A stretch of DNA of 7,466 bases from Candidatus Kaiserbacteria bacterium (GCA_023264435.1 JAHFMK010000021.1:1-7466), one strand, 5' to 3'. Positions 1-5,669 are shown, numbered from the stretch's first letter. Notes: generated by a model from the letters alone, not told the origin. Translations and numbers: made by a program.

Positions 1-225
1 GAAATTAGCTCAGCGTCTTATTTTCACGATTTTCAAACGAGACGATTTAATATCCGATACCGTGATGTAGACGGCAAGACACGTTACGCACATTCGCTCA
101 ATTGTACGGCAATCCCAACACCACGTATTCTTGTATCACTTGTGGAGAATTTCCAACAACCTGATGGAACCATAAAACTTCCACCAGCACTTGCTCCTTA
201 TTTTGGTGCAGATGTACTACAATAG
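1..225 (+). CDS. serS: Seryl-tRNA synthetase, C-terminal fragment (5' end outside window)
   Basis: Frame 1 is open from the first base to a TAG at 223-225 and encodes the last 74 residues of a class II seryl-tRNA synthetase, which charges tRNA-Ser with serine in the cytoplasm. The fragment starts with EISS and continues with a DFQ-x-RR-x-NIRYRD block typical of the SerRS catalytic core. Class II motif 3 follows, seen as PRILVSLVENFQ with Arg42 (ATP contact in the family), Glu49 and Asn50 of the fragment. The usual C-terminal wording, DGTIKLPPALAPYFG, closes the domain. The family normally has Cys in the EISSCS stretch; here it is Ala. The N-terminal tRNA-binding coiled coil and motifs 1-2 lie outside the window. 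The stop codon overlaps the -10 element proposed for the next gene. Confidence 0.95.
   Translation, partial: EISSASYFHDFQTRRFNIRYRDVDGKTRYAHSLNCTAIPTPRILVSLVENFQQPDGTIKLPPALAPYFGADVLQ
218..223 (+). promoter_or_regulatory. -10 element for the ftsQ-like gene, overlapping the serS stop
   Basis: TACAAT ends 7 bases before the GTG at 231, and its final T is the first base of the serS TAG stop. Initiation about 7 bases downstream of a -10 would place +1 at or next to the GTG, so the mRNA would be leaderless. There is no Shine-Dalgarno-like sequence in the gap (AGACAGC). No clear -35 is visible. Confidence 0.5.
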
Positions 226-230
226 ACAGC

Positions 231-1151
231 GTGCCACTCTTTCATAAACGAAACAGGAAGATACGAAAAAGGACTGTCTCACAGAAGACATTTGTGTGGC
301 AGATTTTGCGTGGTGTGTTGAGAATTAGTTTGCTTGTGGTGTTTGTTGTCGGTGTATATTACGGCACTCGTTTGCATGCGTTTACCATCTCGACTATTTT
401 GGTAGAAGGTGGTGAGACCGTATCTCACGATGAAATTCGAGCAAAAGCTGAAAGCGTACTTGAAGGTACATATCTTGGTATTATCCCAAAACGCTTCTCG
501 TATTTTTATCCACGTACGGCACTCAATAGTGCTATTAGTGATGTGTCTCGTGTATACAACGTATTGATTGTGAAGGAAAATGCAACGACACTAAAAATCA
601 CATTTGATGAATATGTACCATATGCATTGTGGTGTGTATATCAACGTGACGATATTCCTTGTTATTTTCTCAGTGAAAGTGGGTTTGCATTTGCAGAAGC
701 ACCGCCACTTCGTGGCGGTGCACTCATCCGTTATTATACCGAGTCAGGAATAGACATTAAAAAGGGAAATGTCATTGATTCACAATTACTTTCAAATATA
801 ACATGGTTTATTACACACGTTGATACTGAACTTAATTTTAGAATATCCACAGTGATATATAGAAATAATAAAGATATTGAATTCTCTGTAAATGGAGGAG
901 GAATGTTTTTAGTAGCATCGGGAAAAGATATGCAACACACATACGAAAATTTGAAAACAGTTTTGCAATCAGATGTCTATAAACATCTCGCACCGGGTAA
1001 TTTTAAATATGTCGATGTGCGGTTTGATAATAAGGTTTTTGTAAACGAGGAGATGAACGCACCTAGTACGGAAGATACAACCGTTGCGACCGGTACACCA
1101 TCAACCGTCTCGACAAAGGTGAGTACGACTACATCAAAACTTCCCGAATAA
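231..1151 (+). CDS. ftsQ: FtsQ/DivIB-like cell division protein with POTRA domain
   Basis: This 306-residue single-pass membrane protein is probably the FtsQ/DivIB component of the divisome, which in other bacteria links FtsB-FtsL and recruits the FtsW-FtsI septal wall synthase. It has a very basic cytoplasmic N-terminus (residues 1-20), one hydrophobic segment (about 29-46), then a POTRA-like domain (about 51-118) starting FTISTILVEGGETVSHDEI. An FtsQ-type beta domain follows, with the usual late motif CYFLSESGFAFAEAP (about 144-158). The tail after about 278 is Thr/Ser-rich and probably disordered. GTG 231 is the only start compatible with the complete basic tail and TM segment. Identity rests on architecture and the POTRA/FtsQ-like motifs, since FtsQ is poorly conserved. 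Residues 157-164 are encoded by a perfect GC-rich palindrome. Confidence 0.75.
   Translation: MPLFHKRNRKIRKRTVSQKTFVWQILRGVLRISLLVVFVVGVYYGTRLHAFTISTILVEGGETVSHDEIRAKAESVLEGTYLGIIPKRFSYFYPRTALNSAISDVSRVYNVLIVKENATTLKITFDEYVPYALWCVYQRDDIPCYFLSESGFAFAEAPPLRGGALIRYYTESGIDIKKGNVIDSQLLSNITWFITHVDTELNFRISTVIYRNNKDIEFSVNGGGMFLVASGKDMQHTYENLKTVLQSDVYKHLAPGNFKYVDVRFDNKVFVNEEMNAPSTEDTTVATGTPSTVSTKVSTTTSKLPE
699..721 (+). repeat. Perfect GC-rich palindrome inside the ftsQ-like gene
   Basis: A 10-bp arm, GCACCGCCAC (699-708), a TTC loop (709-711) and the exact complement GTGGCGGTGC (712-721) form a perfect hairpin of 23 bases. Of these, 17 are G or C, against an AT-rich gene. It lies in frame and encodes APPLRGGA (residues 157-164). 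The loop and closing pair, C-TTC-G, match the hairpin at 6756-6788. It could be a small palindromic element tolerated in a coding region, or local sequence drift. Confidence 0.6.
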
Positions 1152-1160
1152 TCTTTTTTG

Positions 1161-1169
1161 TGGTATTAC
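1161..1169 (+). promoter_or_regulatory. Possible extended -10 for the dus gene
   Basis: TGG followed by TATTAC (1164-1169) has the TGn-hexamer form of an extended -10 and ends 6 bases before ATG 1176. The hexamer is a weaker match than those at other junctions. The position and the lack of a Shine-Dalgarno sequence support use of ATG 1176 rather than the upstream in-frame TTG at 1158, which would place this element inside the gene. Confidence 0.35.
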
Positions 1170-1175
1170 ATCGTC

Positions 1176-2216
1176 ATGACATTTTGGCACCAACTACCCA
1201 AACCAATTATTGTGCTCGCACCAATGGCGGATGTCACCGATGCACCATTTCGACGTATGATTGCAAAATATTCTGCACATACGAGGAAAGACGGCACCAT
1301 AGGTGGTCCTGATGTGATGTGGACTGAGTTCGTCTCTGCTGACGGTCTTATCCGTGCAACTCCTGAAGGAAGGAAAAAACTTATGGCAGATCTTTTATAT
1401 ACGGAAACTGAACGGCCAATTGTTGCACAATTATTTTCATCACATCCCGAGTATATGGAATACTCCGCACGACTTGTTATGGAACTTGGATTTGATGGTA
1501 TTGATATCAATATGGGATGCCCCGACCGCTCTATTGAAAAGCAGGGATGTGGCTCTGCGATGATAAAAAATCCTGTGGTTGCACAGGAAATTGTGCGTGC
1601 AGTAAAGCGTGGTGCACCAACGCTTCCTGTGTCGGTAAAAACTCGTATTGGATATAATCAGAATATGCTTGAAACATGGTTGCCCGCACTTCTCGATGTT
1701 GAACCAGCAGTTATTACCATTCACGCACGTACTCGCAAAGAAATGTCAAAAGTGCCTGCACGATGGGAACATGTTACTGAGGCTGTATCCATTCGTGATG
1801 CAGTACAGAATGAAGCATGGCAAAAAACACACCCCAACGTACCTCGAACACTGATTTTTGGAAATGGTGATGTGCTTTCTGTCGCTGACGCAGAAGCAAA
1901 GGTGAAAGAAACAGGTGCTGATGGTGCAATGCTTGGACGAGCAATTTTTGGTAATCCATGGCTCTTTCATCCTGAGTACGATATAACAACCGTTTCGCTC
2001 GAAGAGCGTTTGCGAGTGATGATTGAACATACAAAATTGTTTGAAACATTACTTCCATTCAAGAATTTTGCAATTATGAAGAAGCACTATAAAGCGTATG
2101 TACACAACTTTGACGGTGCAAAAGAACTCCGTACCATCCTCATGGAACAGACATCAAGTGATGCAATTGAGCGAGTTGTAAACAGTTTCTTTGAAGCTCA
2201 GCAGAACGTACTATAA
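1176..2216 (+). CDS. dus: tRNA-dihydrouridine synthase
   Basis: The 346-residue product is an FMN-dependent enzyme that reduces uridine to dihydrouridine in the tRNA D-loop using NADPH. The N-terminal TIM-barrel signature is APMADVTDAPFR (residues 15-26). The active-site strand is DINMGCP, with the catalytic Cys at 115. VKTR with Lys155 follows, then an ITIHARTR strand and the FMN phosphate loop GADGAMLGRAIFGNPW (247-262). A helical C-terminal domain completes the usual length. APMAD replaces the APMAG common in Escherichia coli enzymes. A segment around residues 36-54 containing GGPDVMWTEFVSADGL is longer than in classical DusB. Which U positions it modifies (DusA, B or C type) cannot be told from sequence. 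ATG 1176 is chosen over TTG 1158 because the extra residues are not family-like. It starts 24 bases after the ftsQ-like stop. Confidence 0.95.
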   Translation: MTFWHQLPKPIIVLAPMADVTDAPFRRMIAKYSAHTRKDGTIGGPDVMWTEFVSADGLIRATPEGRKKLMADLLYTETERPIVAQLFSSHPEYMEYSARLVMELGFDGIDINMGCPDRSIEKQGCGSAMIKNPVVAQEIVRAVKRGAPTLPVSVKTRIGYNQNMLETWLPALLDVEPAVITIHARTRKEMSKVPARWEHVTEAVSIRDAVQNEAWQKTHPNVPRTLIFGNGDVLSVADAEAKVKETGADGAMLGRAIFGNPWLFHPEYDITTVSLEERLRVMIEHTKLFETLLPFKNFAIMKKHYKAYVHNFDGAKELRTILMEQTSSDAIERVVNSFFEAQQNVL

Positions 2217-2230
2217 TTGTCTGGTACAAT
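2212..2230 (+). promoter_or_regulatory. Tandem -10 elements between dus and the small membrane gene
   Basis: A consensus TATAAT (2212-2217) straddles the dus TAA stop (2214-2216). Eight bases further on comes a second element, TGG-TACAAT (2222-2230), with the extended TGn form. The second ends 7 bases before ATG 2238, predicting a leaderless transcript. The first would give a leader of about 14 bases. This is the best-formed promoter pair in the window. Confidence 0.55.
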
Positions 2231-2237
2231 CATAGAC

Positions 2238-2573
2238 ATGAGTGAGGTATTGCATGCAAACGTGTTCTTTTTTATAACGGGTATTGCCGTTATTGTGTTT
2301 ACCTCATTGCTGTGTGTTGTTCTTTTTCATAGTATCAGAATATTGCAATCAATAAGACGCATTATGCTTCGCATTGAACATACCACTAATATTTTTGGTG
2401 ATGATATTGAACGAATACGTGACCATATAACGAATGGTGGTGTCACAGGAAAACTTGTACATTTTCTTTTTGGTATTCAAAAAAAAGATGAAGAGGGTAG
2501 AAATAATATAAGTTCAAAAGAAAAGAAAGCTACACGCAAACAGAACACCTTAAAAATTAAAGATGAATCATAA
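2238..2573 (+). CDS. Small single-pass membrane protein, possibly DUF948/YtxG-like
   Basis: The 111-residue product has a short N-terminus, one strong hydrophobic segment (about 8-31), a basic helix (IRILQSIRRIMLRIEH), an amphipathic stretch with charged heptad-like spacing (about 46-66), a hydrophobic LVHFLFGI patch (73-80) and a highly charged Lys/Glu-rich tail. No enzymatic motif is visible. The plan of TM segment plus short coiled coil, followed by a YtxH-like gene, resembles the ytxG-ytxH (DUF948-YtxH) pair of Firmicutes, but that comparison is inference from layout. ATG 2238 is preferred over the upstream in-frame TTG at 2217, because 2217 lies inside the promoter elements. The gene ends 4 bases before ATG 2578 of the next gene, suggesting one transcript. 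Confidence 0.75.
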   Translation: MSEVLHANVFFFITGIAVIVFTSLLCVVLFHSIRILQSIRRIMLRIEHTTNIFGDDIERIRDHITNGGVTGKLVHFLFGIQKKDEEGRNNISSKEKKATRKQNTLKIKDES

Positions 2574-2577
2574 TAAT

Positions 2578-3039
2578 ATGACAACAAAAAAATCAGAAAA
2601 AAACACAGAGGGAGTTAGTAAGGTTGGTATTAGTTTCGGTTTGACCGCAGCAGCAGCAACTGTTGCAGGAGCATATTTCCTGTATGGAAGTAAGAAAGCA
2701 TCACAAAATCGAAAGAAGGTACAGAGTTGGGCACTAAAAGCAAAGGCAGAAGTACTTGAAAAACTAGAAAATGCAGAACAGCTTTCAGAGGATGAATACA
2801 AAAAACTCGTTGAGACTGCAACTGGTGTTTACGGAACAGTGAAAAATGCAACTGCAGGTGAAGTAGCTGATTTCAAAAAGGAAATGTTTACGCATTGGAA
2901 GGATTTGCAAAAAAACTCTGCGGTACGAAAACTTGTCGGTGCACCCGCACTTAAGAAAGCTCCTGCAAAGAAAGCAATTGTTGCAAAAAAGACAGCAACA
3001 AAAAAAGTTCCCGCAAAAAAAGCTGTTGCTAAAAAGTAG
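2578..3039 (+). CDS. YtxH-like membrane protein with histone H1-like lysine tail
   Basis: The 153-residue product has a polar N-terminus and one glycine/alanine-rich hydrophobic segment (about 15-37, ending AGAYFLYGSKKA) in the style of YtxH proteins. A charged helical middle follows (about 40-120, with EKLENAEQLSEDEYKKLVE). The tail, residues 126-153, is six Lys-Lys doublets spaced every 5-6 residues, separated by Ala, Pro, Val and Thr. This resembles histone H1 and bacterial AlgP/Hc1-type DNA-binding tails. The combination of membrane anchor and nucleic-acid-like tail could tether DNA or RNA to the membrane, which is inference. ATG 2578 lies 4 bases after the previous stop. An in-frame ATG at 2563 would add five residues (MNHNN) and overlap that gene by 11 bases. 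No Shine-Dalgarno or good -10 is present, so translation is probably coupled to the preceding gene. Confidence 0.8.
   Translation: MTTKKSEKNTEGVSKVGISFGLTAAAATVAGAYFLYGSKKASQNRKKVQSWALKAKAEVLEKLENAEQLSEDEYKKLVETATGVYGTVKNATAGEVADFKKEMFTHWKDLQKNSAVRKLVGAPALKKAPAKKAIVAKKTATKKVPAKKAVAKK
2953..3036 (+). repeat. AKK-type coding repeat (H1-like tail)
   Basis: This stretch encodes residues 126-153 of the YtxH-like protein: 28 residues of which 12 are lysine, arranged as six KK doublets with intervals of five or six residues. The DNA is a degenerate A-rich repeat, prone to length change by slippage. Confidence 0.8.
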
Positions 3040-3066
3040 TGTATTTTCACGACATAGATTGTGTAG

Positions 3067-3109
3067 AAATAAGTATACCGTTCTCTCATAAAGAACGGTA
3101 TACTTATTT
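3067..3109 (+). terminator. Strong hairpin terminator (18-bp perfect stem), probably bidirectional
   Basis: The left arm, 3067-3084 (AAATAAGTATACCGTTCT), pairs perfectly with 3092-3109 around a 7-base loop, CTCATAA. The upper stem is capped by the CCGTTCT/AGAACGG part. An A-run precedes it and ATTTT closes it, as expected for intrinsic termination in both directions. It begins 28 bases after the YtxH-like stop and ends 3 bases before the next ATG, so it probably ends the transcript carrying the two preceding genes. The 3' arm also holds the next gene's -10. Confidence 0.8.
3099..3104 (+). promoter_or_regulatory. -10 element inside the terminator's 3' arm
   Basis: TATACT (3099-3104) lies wholly inside the right arm of the terminator hairpin and ends 8 bases before ATG 3113. 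Because the arms are complementary, the same hexamer is also present on the opposite strand. No Shine-Dalgarno sequence occurs before the start (TATTTTAA). No convincing -35 is seen. Confidence 0.5.
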
Positions 3110-3112
3110 TAA

Positions 3113-3961
3113 ATGAGAAAAATATTGTTTGTCAGTATACTGATACTGGTTGGATTTGTCGGCTTTTATGCGCTAACGAGTACTGCTGAATTCAAAACAT
3201 CTGAAGACGAAGCAGTGTCAGGTACGACAACTATTTTACAACCAACGAACGTACCGACCATACATGCGTCAGCATGGGGAATATTTGATATGCAGACGGG
3301 AAAAATAATTGCTGGCAATCAAATTGATGCCGTAAAACCAATTGCATCCATTACAAAATTATTTACCGCAACCGCTGTTCTAGAAAGTCAAAAAAAGTAT
3401 GCATCGTTTACCATCATGCCGAGTGATGTTGCTGTGGAAGGTGATGCAGGAAAATTAAAAGCAGGGGACAGCGTTACCTCGTATCTACTTTTATACCCAC
3501 TTCTGCTTGAATCATCGAATGATGCCGCAGAAGCAATAAGACGATTTTTGGAAGATACATTTCAAAATACACGTAAAAAAATAATAGATGATGCTGGCTT
3601 ACCCAATACGGTACTTGTTGATGCATCAGGTTTAAGCTCAAAGAATGTCTCTACGGTGCGTGACCTCGCTCAATTTTTTTCGTATATATATGTTACAGAC
3701 CCACATATACTTGATATTACACAGCTATACACCTATGTCGGCAATGACACTGGATATATAAACAATAATCCAGGACGAAAATTTAATTCATTTATTGGTG
3801 GGAAGCAGGGATACACCGATGAAGCACAGTATACATTTCTCGGAGGATTTAAGTCTTCAAAATCAAATACAGAAATTGGTATTGTAATTCTTGGAAGCTC
3901 CAATATACGTGAAGATATCAATGCACTATTATCTACATATGATATGCAGGAAACAATCTGA
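3113..3961 (+). CDS. D-alanyl-D-alanine carboxypeptidase-like protein (peptidase S11)
   Basis: The 282-residue product is a penicillin-binding-protein-type serine peptidase of the DacA/PBP5 family, which removes the terminal D-Ala from peptidoglycan pentapeptides outside the cytoplasmic membrane. A hydrophobic N-terminal segment (about 4-21) is a signal anchor, since no lipobox or clear cleavage site follows. The catalytic Ser79 and Lys82 lie in SITK, after the family's usual WGIFDMQTGKIIAG. The second motif is SSN (134-136, in LLESSNDAAEA) and DASGLSS follows near 170. The third motif, normally KTG, is KQG (231-233, in GGKQGYTDEA). The C-terminal PBP5 beta domain and amphipathic anchor are absent, so the protein is essentially only the catalytic domain. 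It ends in TGA. Activity is likely, but the KQG change leaves room for altered specificity. Confidence 0.88.
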   Translation: MRKILFVSILILVGFVGFYALTSTAEFKTSEDEAVSGTTTILQPTNVPTIHASAWGIFDMQTGKIIAGNQIDAVKPIASITKLFTATAVLESQKKYASFTIMPSDVAVEGDAGKLKAGDSVTSYLLLYPLLLESSNDAAEAIRRFLEDTFQNTRKKIIDDAGLPNTVLVDASGLSSKNVSTVRDLAQFFSYIYVTDPHILDITQLYTYVGNDTGYINNNPGRKFNSFIGGKQGYTDEAQYTFLGGFKSSKSNTEIGIVILGSSNIREDINALLSTYDMQETI

Positions 3962-3967
3962 TATACT
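3959..3967 (+). promoter_or_regulatory. Extended -10 for dnaX built on the upstream stop codon
   Basis: TGA-TATACT (3959-3967) is an extended -10 whose TGn triplet is the carboxypeptidase stop codon TGA (3959-3961). It ends 6 bases before ATG 3974, and the gap (GTCACC) has no Shine-Dalgarno match. It predicts a leaderless dnaX mRNA. Confidence 0.6.
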
Positions 3968-3973
3968 GTCACC

Positions 3974-5014
3974 ATGACTGAAATTTCACACGCATTATAT
4001 CGAAAATATCGTCCTACGCAGTTTGATGAAGTGCGTAATCAGGAGCATATTGTACGGGTACTCATAGGTGCACTCGAAAAAAATACAATACCACACGCAC
4101 TTCTTTTTACAGGTTCTCGTGGCACCGGAAAAACAACAGTCGCACGTATTTTTGCACATGCTATCGGTGCACATGATATTGATATATATGAGATTGACGC
4201 TGCCTCAAACAGAGGTATTGACGATATTCGGGAATTGAAAGAGTCTGTATATACAGCACCGTATGAATCTCCGTATAAGGTCTATATCATAGACGAAGTA
4301 CACATGCTTACAAAGGAAGCATTTAATGCATTGTTAAAAATGCTTGAAGAACCTCCTCAGTATGTAGTATTTATTCTTGCAACAACGGAAAAGGATAAAG
4401 TGATTGATACTATTATTTCTCGATGTCAGGTGTTTGCATTTCATGCCCCTACACGTGAACAACTTCGTACAATCGTACTTGATATCGCCAAAAAGGAGCA
4501 GTACACAATGGACACATCAGTGGCAGATGTCATCGCACTTTCTGCCGATGGTTCATACCGTGATGCACTTGGAATTACGCAAAAAGTTATGATGGCATCG
4601 GGCGACACAATACTTTCTGCTGACGAAGTTGCAGAGATTGTGGGTGCACCGAAGCGTGTCTTATTGCACGATCTACTTAATGCATTTGCAGAAAAAAATG
4701 TTGCACAAGGACTCACTATCCTAGAACAGATTGCAGAAAGTACTGTTGATATCAAATTGTTTTATAAATTATTTTTGGAGTACGTTCGGAGTGTTCTGTT
4801 GCTTAGACATAACCCACAACACATTCTTACAAAATTAAGTGAGACATACAGCCCTGATGATGTCTCACTTATAGAGAAGCTTGCGAAAGATACGAAGGCA
4901 GGGATACATTCAGGTTTCTTAAGTGCGTTGCTTATACAGGGAGAGTATATTGGAAAAAATTATGTACGAACTCTTCCATTGGAGCTTTTACTCATTGAAC
5001 ACTGTAATAAATAA
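3974..5014 (+). CDS. dnaX: DNA polymerase III gamma/tau subunit, short form lacking the zinc module
   Basis: The 346-residue product is the AAA+ motor of the clamp loader, which opens the beta clamp and loads it on DNA during replication. It opens with ALYRKYRPTQFDEV, typical of DnaX. Walker A is GSRGTGKTT (47-55), followed by YEIDAASNRGIDDIREL (72-88). Walker B is VYIIDEVHML (103-112), sensor 1 is ILATTE (134-139) and the SRC motif with the arginine finger is at 149-151. The lid and domain III follow. Between ARIFA and YEIDAAS there are only about 10 residues. The usual segment of roughly 30-40 residues with four zinc-binding cysteines is missing, and the only cysteines are at 151 and 344. 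The tau-specific C-terminal region that contacts helicase and polymerase is also absent. It starts 12 bases after the carboxypeptidase stop. Confidence 0.95.
   Translation: MTEISHALYRKYRPTQFDEVRNQEHIVRVLIGALEKNTIPHALLFTGSRGTGKTTVARIFAHAIGAHDIDIYEIDAASNRGIDDIRELKESVYTAPYESPYKVYIIDEVHMLTKEAFNALLKMLEEPPQYVVFILATTEKDKVIDTIISRCQVFAFHAPTREQLRTIVLDIAKKEQYTMDTSVADVIALSADGSYRDALGITQKVMMASGDTILSADEVAEIVGAPKRVLLHDLLNAFAEKNVAQGLTILEQIAESTVDIKLFYKLFLEYVRSVLLLRHNPQHILTKLSETYSPDDVSLIEKLAKDTKAGIHSGFLSALLIQGEYIGKNYVRTLPLELLLIEHCNK
4836..4871 (+). repeat. 12-bp perfect inverted repeat inside dnaX
   Basis: TAAGTGAGACAT (4836-4847) and ATGTCTCACTTA (4860-4871) are exact reverse complements around a 12-base loop. 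The hairpin lies in domain III coding sequence, about 140 bases before the stop, and has no T-run after it. Role unknown: an internal RNA structure, an operator-like site, or chance. Confidence 0.6.
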
Positions 5015-5015
5015 T
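5010..5015 (+). promoter_or_regulatory. Possible -10 for the histidine phosphatase gene, overlapping dnaX stop
   Basis: AATAAT (5010-5015) includes the dnaX TAA stop (5012-5014) and ends 7 bases before ATG 5023. TAATAC (5012-5017) is an alternative reading with a 5-base gap. The area is simply AT-rich, so this is one of the weaker members of the series. Confidence 0.35.
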
Positions 5016-5022
5016 ACGAAGT

Positions 5023-5655
5023 ATGCATGTGTATTTTGTGCGGCACGGACAAACAGGACTCAACAGTGCACATCGCCATCAATCACCAAATACACCACTC
5101 TCAGCAGAAGGAAGAGAGCAAATGATCTCACGTGCAGGTATACTTCGTGATATTAACCCTGATTTGCTCGTCACCAGTGAATATACAAGAGCACGTGAAA
5201 GTGCAAGCATTATAGGATTGCATACAGGACTGACCCCAGTTATAAACGGTCTTTTTTATGAAATTGAACGGCCTTCAACGCTTTATCATAAATCAATATT
5301 TAGCATTGAAACCGTGTGGTACGTACTCTTATCAGTATTACGCAGAAAAAATACAGTGTGGCGGTATGCTGATGCAGAAAATATGCATGATATTATTGAA
5401 CGAGCACATAAGGCACTTGCATACATAGAATCATTACGGGACACACATAAATCAGTTGTTATTGTGTCACATACTGTGTTCATAAATATTATGATTACGT
5501 GTATGTGTAAGAATACTTCTTTGAGTATATTAAGCCTCATGCATACTTTCTTTCGTGTGGGACTTATGAAAAATGCTTCAGTGATACATGTAGAATATGG
5601 TGGTAATGGCGCATCACATATGTGTAACTGGCGAATTGTGAAAGATGTCGTATAG
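5023..5655 (+). CDS. Histidine phosphatase (phosphoglycerate mutase-like) family protein
   Basis: The 210-residue cytoplasmic protein belongs to the histidine phosphatase superfamily, which uses a phosphohistidine intermediate. The catalytic signature VRHGQTGLN is at 6-14, with Arg7 and nucleophile His8. TSEYTRARESA (51-61) supplies the second phosphate-binding Arg, a YEIERPS stretch (79-85) fits the acid/base region, and VSHTVFIN (148-155) carries the second catalytic His150. The substrate is not clear from sequence: sugar phosphates, nucleotides and protein phosphohistidine are all possible. The middle (about 86-115) is longer than in minimal CobC-type enzymes and contains a hydrophobic YVLLSVL patch. 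The gene starts 8 bases after dnaX and ends 14 bases before mltG. The start leaves the conserved RHG strand at the usual position near the N-terminus. Confidence 0.9.
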   Translation: MHVYFVRHGQTGLNSAHRHQSPNTPLSAEGREQMISRAGILRDINPDLLVTSEYTRARESASIIGLHTGLTPVINGLFYEIERPSTLYHKSIFSIETVWYVLLSVLRRKNTVWRYADAENMHDIIERAHKALAYIESLRDTHKSVVIVSHTVFINIMITCMCKNTSLSILSLMHTFFRVGLMKNASVIHVEYGGNGASHMCNWRIVKDVV

Positions 5656-5661
5656 TATAGT
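5651..5661 (+). promoter_or_regulatory. Overlapping TATAGT -10 elements before mltG
   Basis: Two copies of TATAGT share a base (5651-5656 and 5656-5661). The first contains the phosphatase TAG stop (5653-5655). The second ends 8 bases before ATG 5670. There is no Shine-Dalgarno sequence in the gap (AATTCGAA). Confidence 0.5.
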
Positions 5662-5669
5662 AATTCGAA

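Noticed and set aside
1158..1175. TTG at 1158 as the dus start
   Set aside because: It adds six residues (first residue plus WYYIV) not typical of the family and overlaps the putative -10; ATG 1176 puts the APMADVTD motif at a normal distance from the N-terminus.
1166..1510. Open frame on the minus strand opposite dus, and similar antisense frames elsewhere (for example 5286-5702)
   Set aside because: They lie fully opposite well-supported genes, show no family motifs and have composition expected of shadows.
2217..2237. TTG at 2217 as start of the small membrane protein
   Set aside because: It begins within a TATAAT element and would translate through a second extended -10; ATG 2238 is better.
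2569..2574. CATAAT as a -10 for the YtxH-like gene
   Set aside because: It ends 3 bases before ATG 2578, too close for initiation upstream of the start; coupling to the preceding gene is more likely.
4690..4700. A-run in dnaX (GAA AAA AAT) as a programmed frameshift site giving gamma from tau
   Set aside because: The run is not a good A-AAA-AAG slippery heptamer in frame, the inverted repeat is about 140 bases downstream, and no longer tau reading frame exists.
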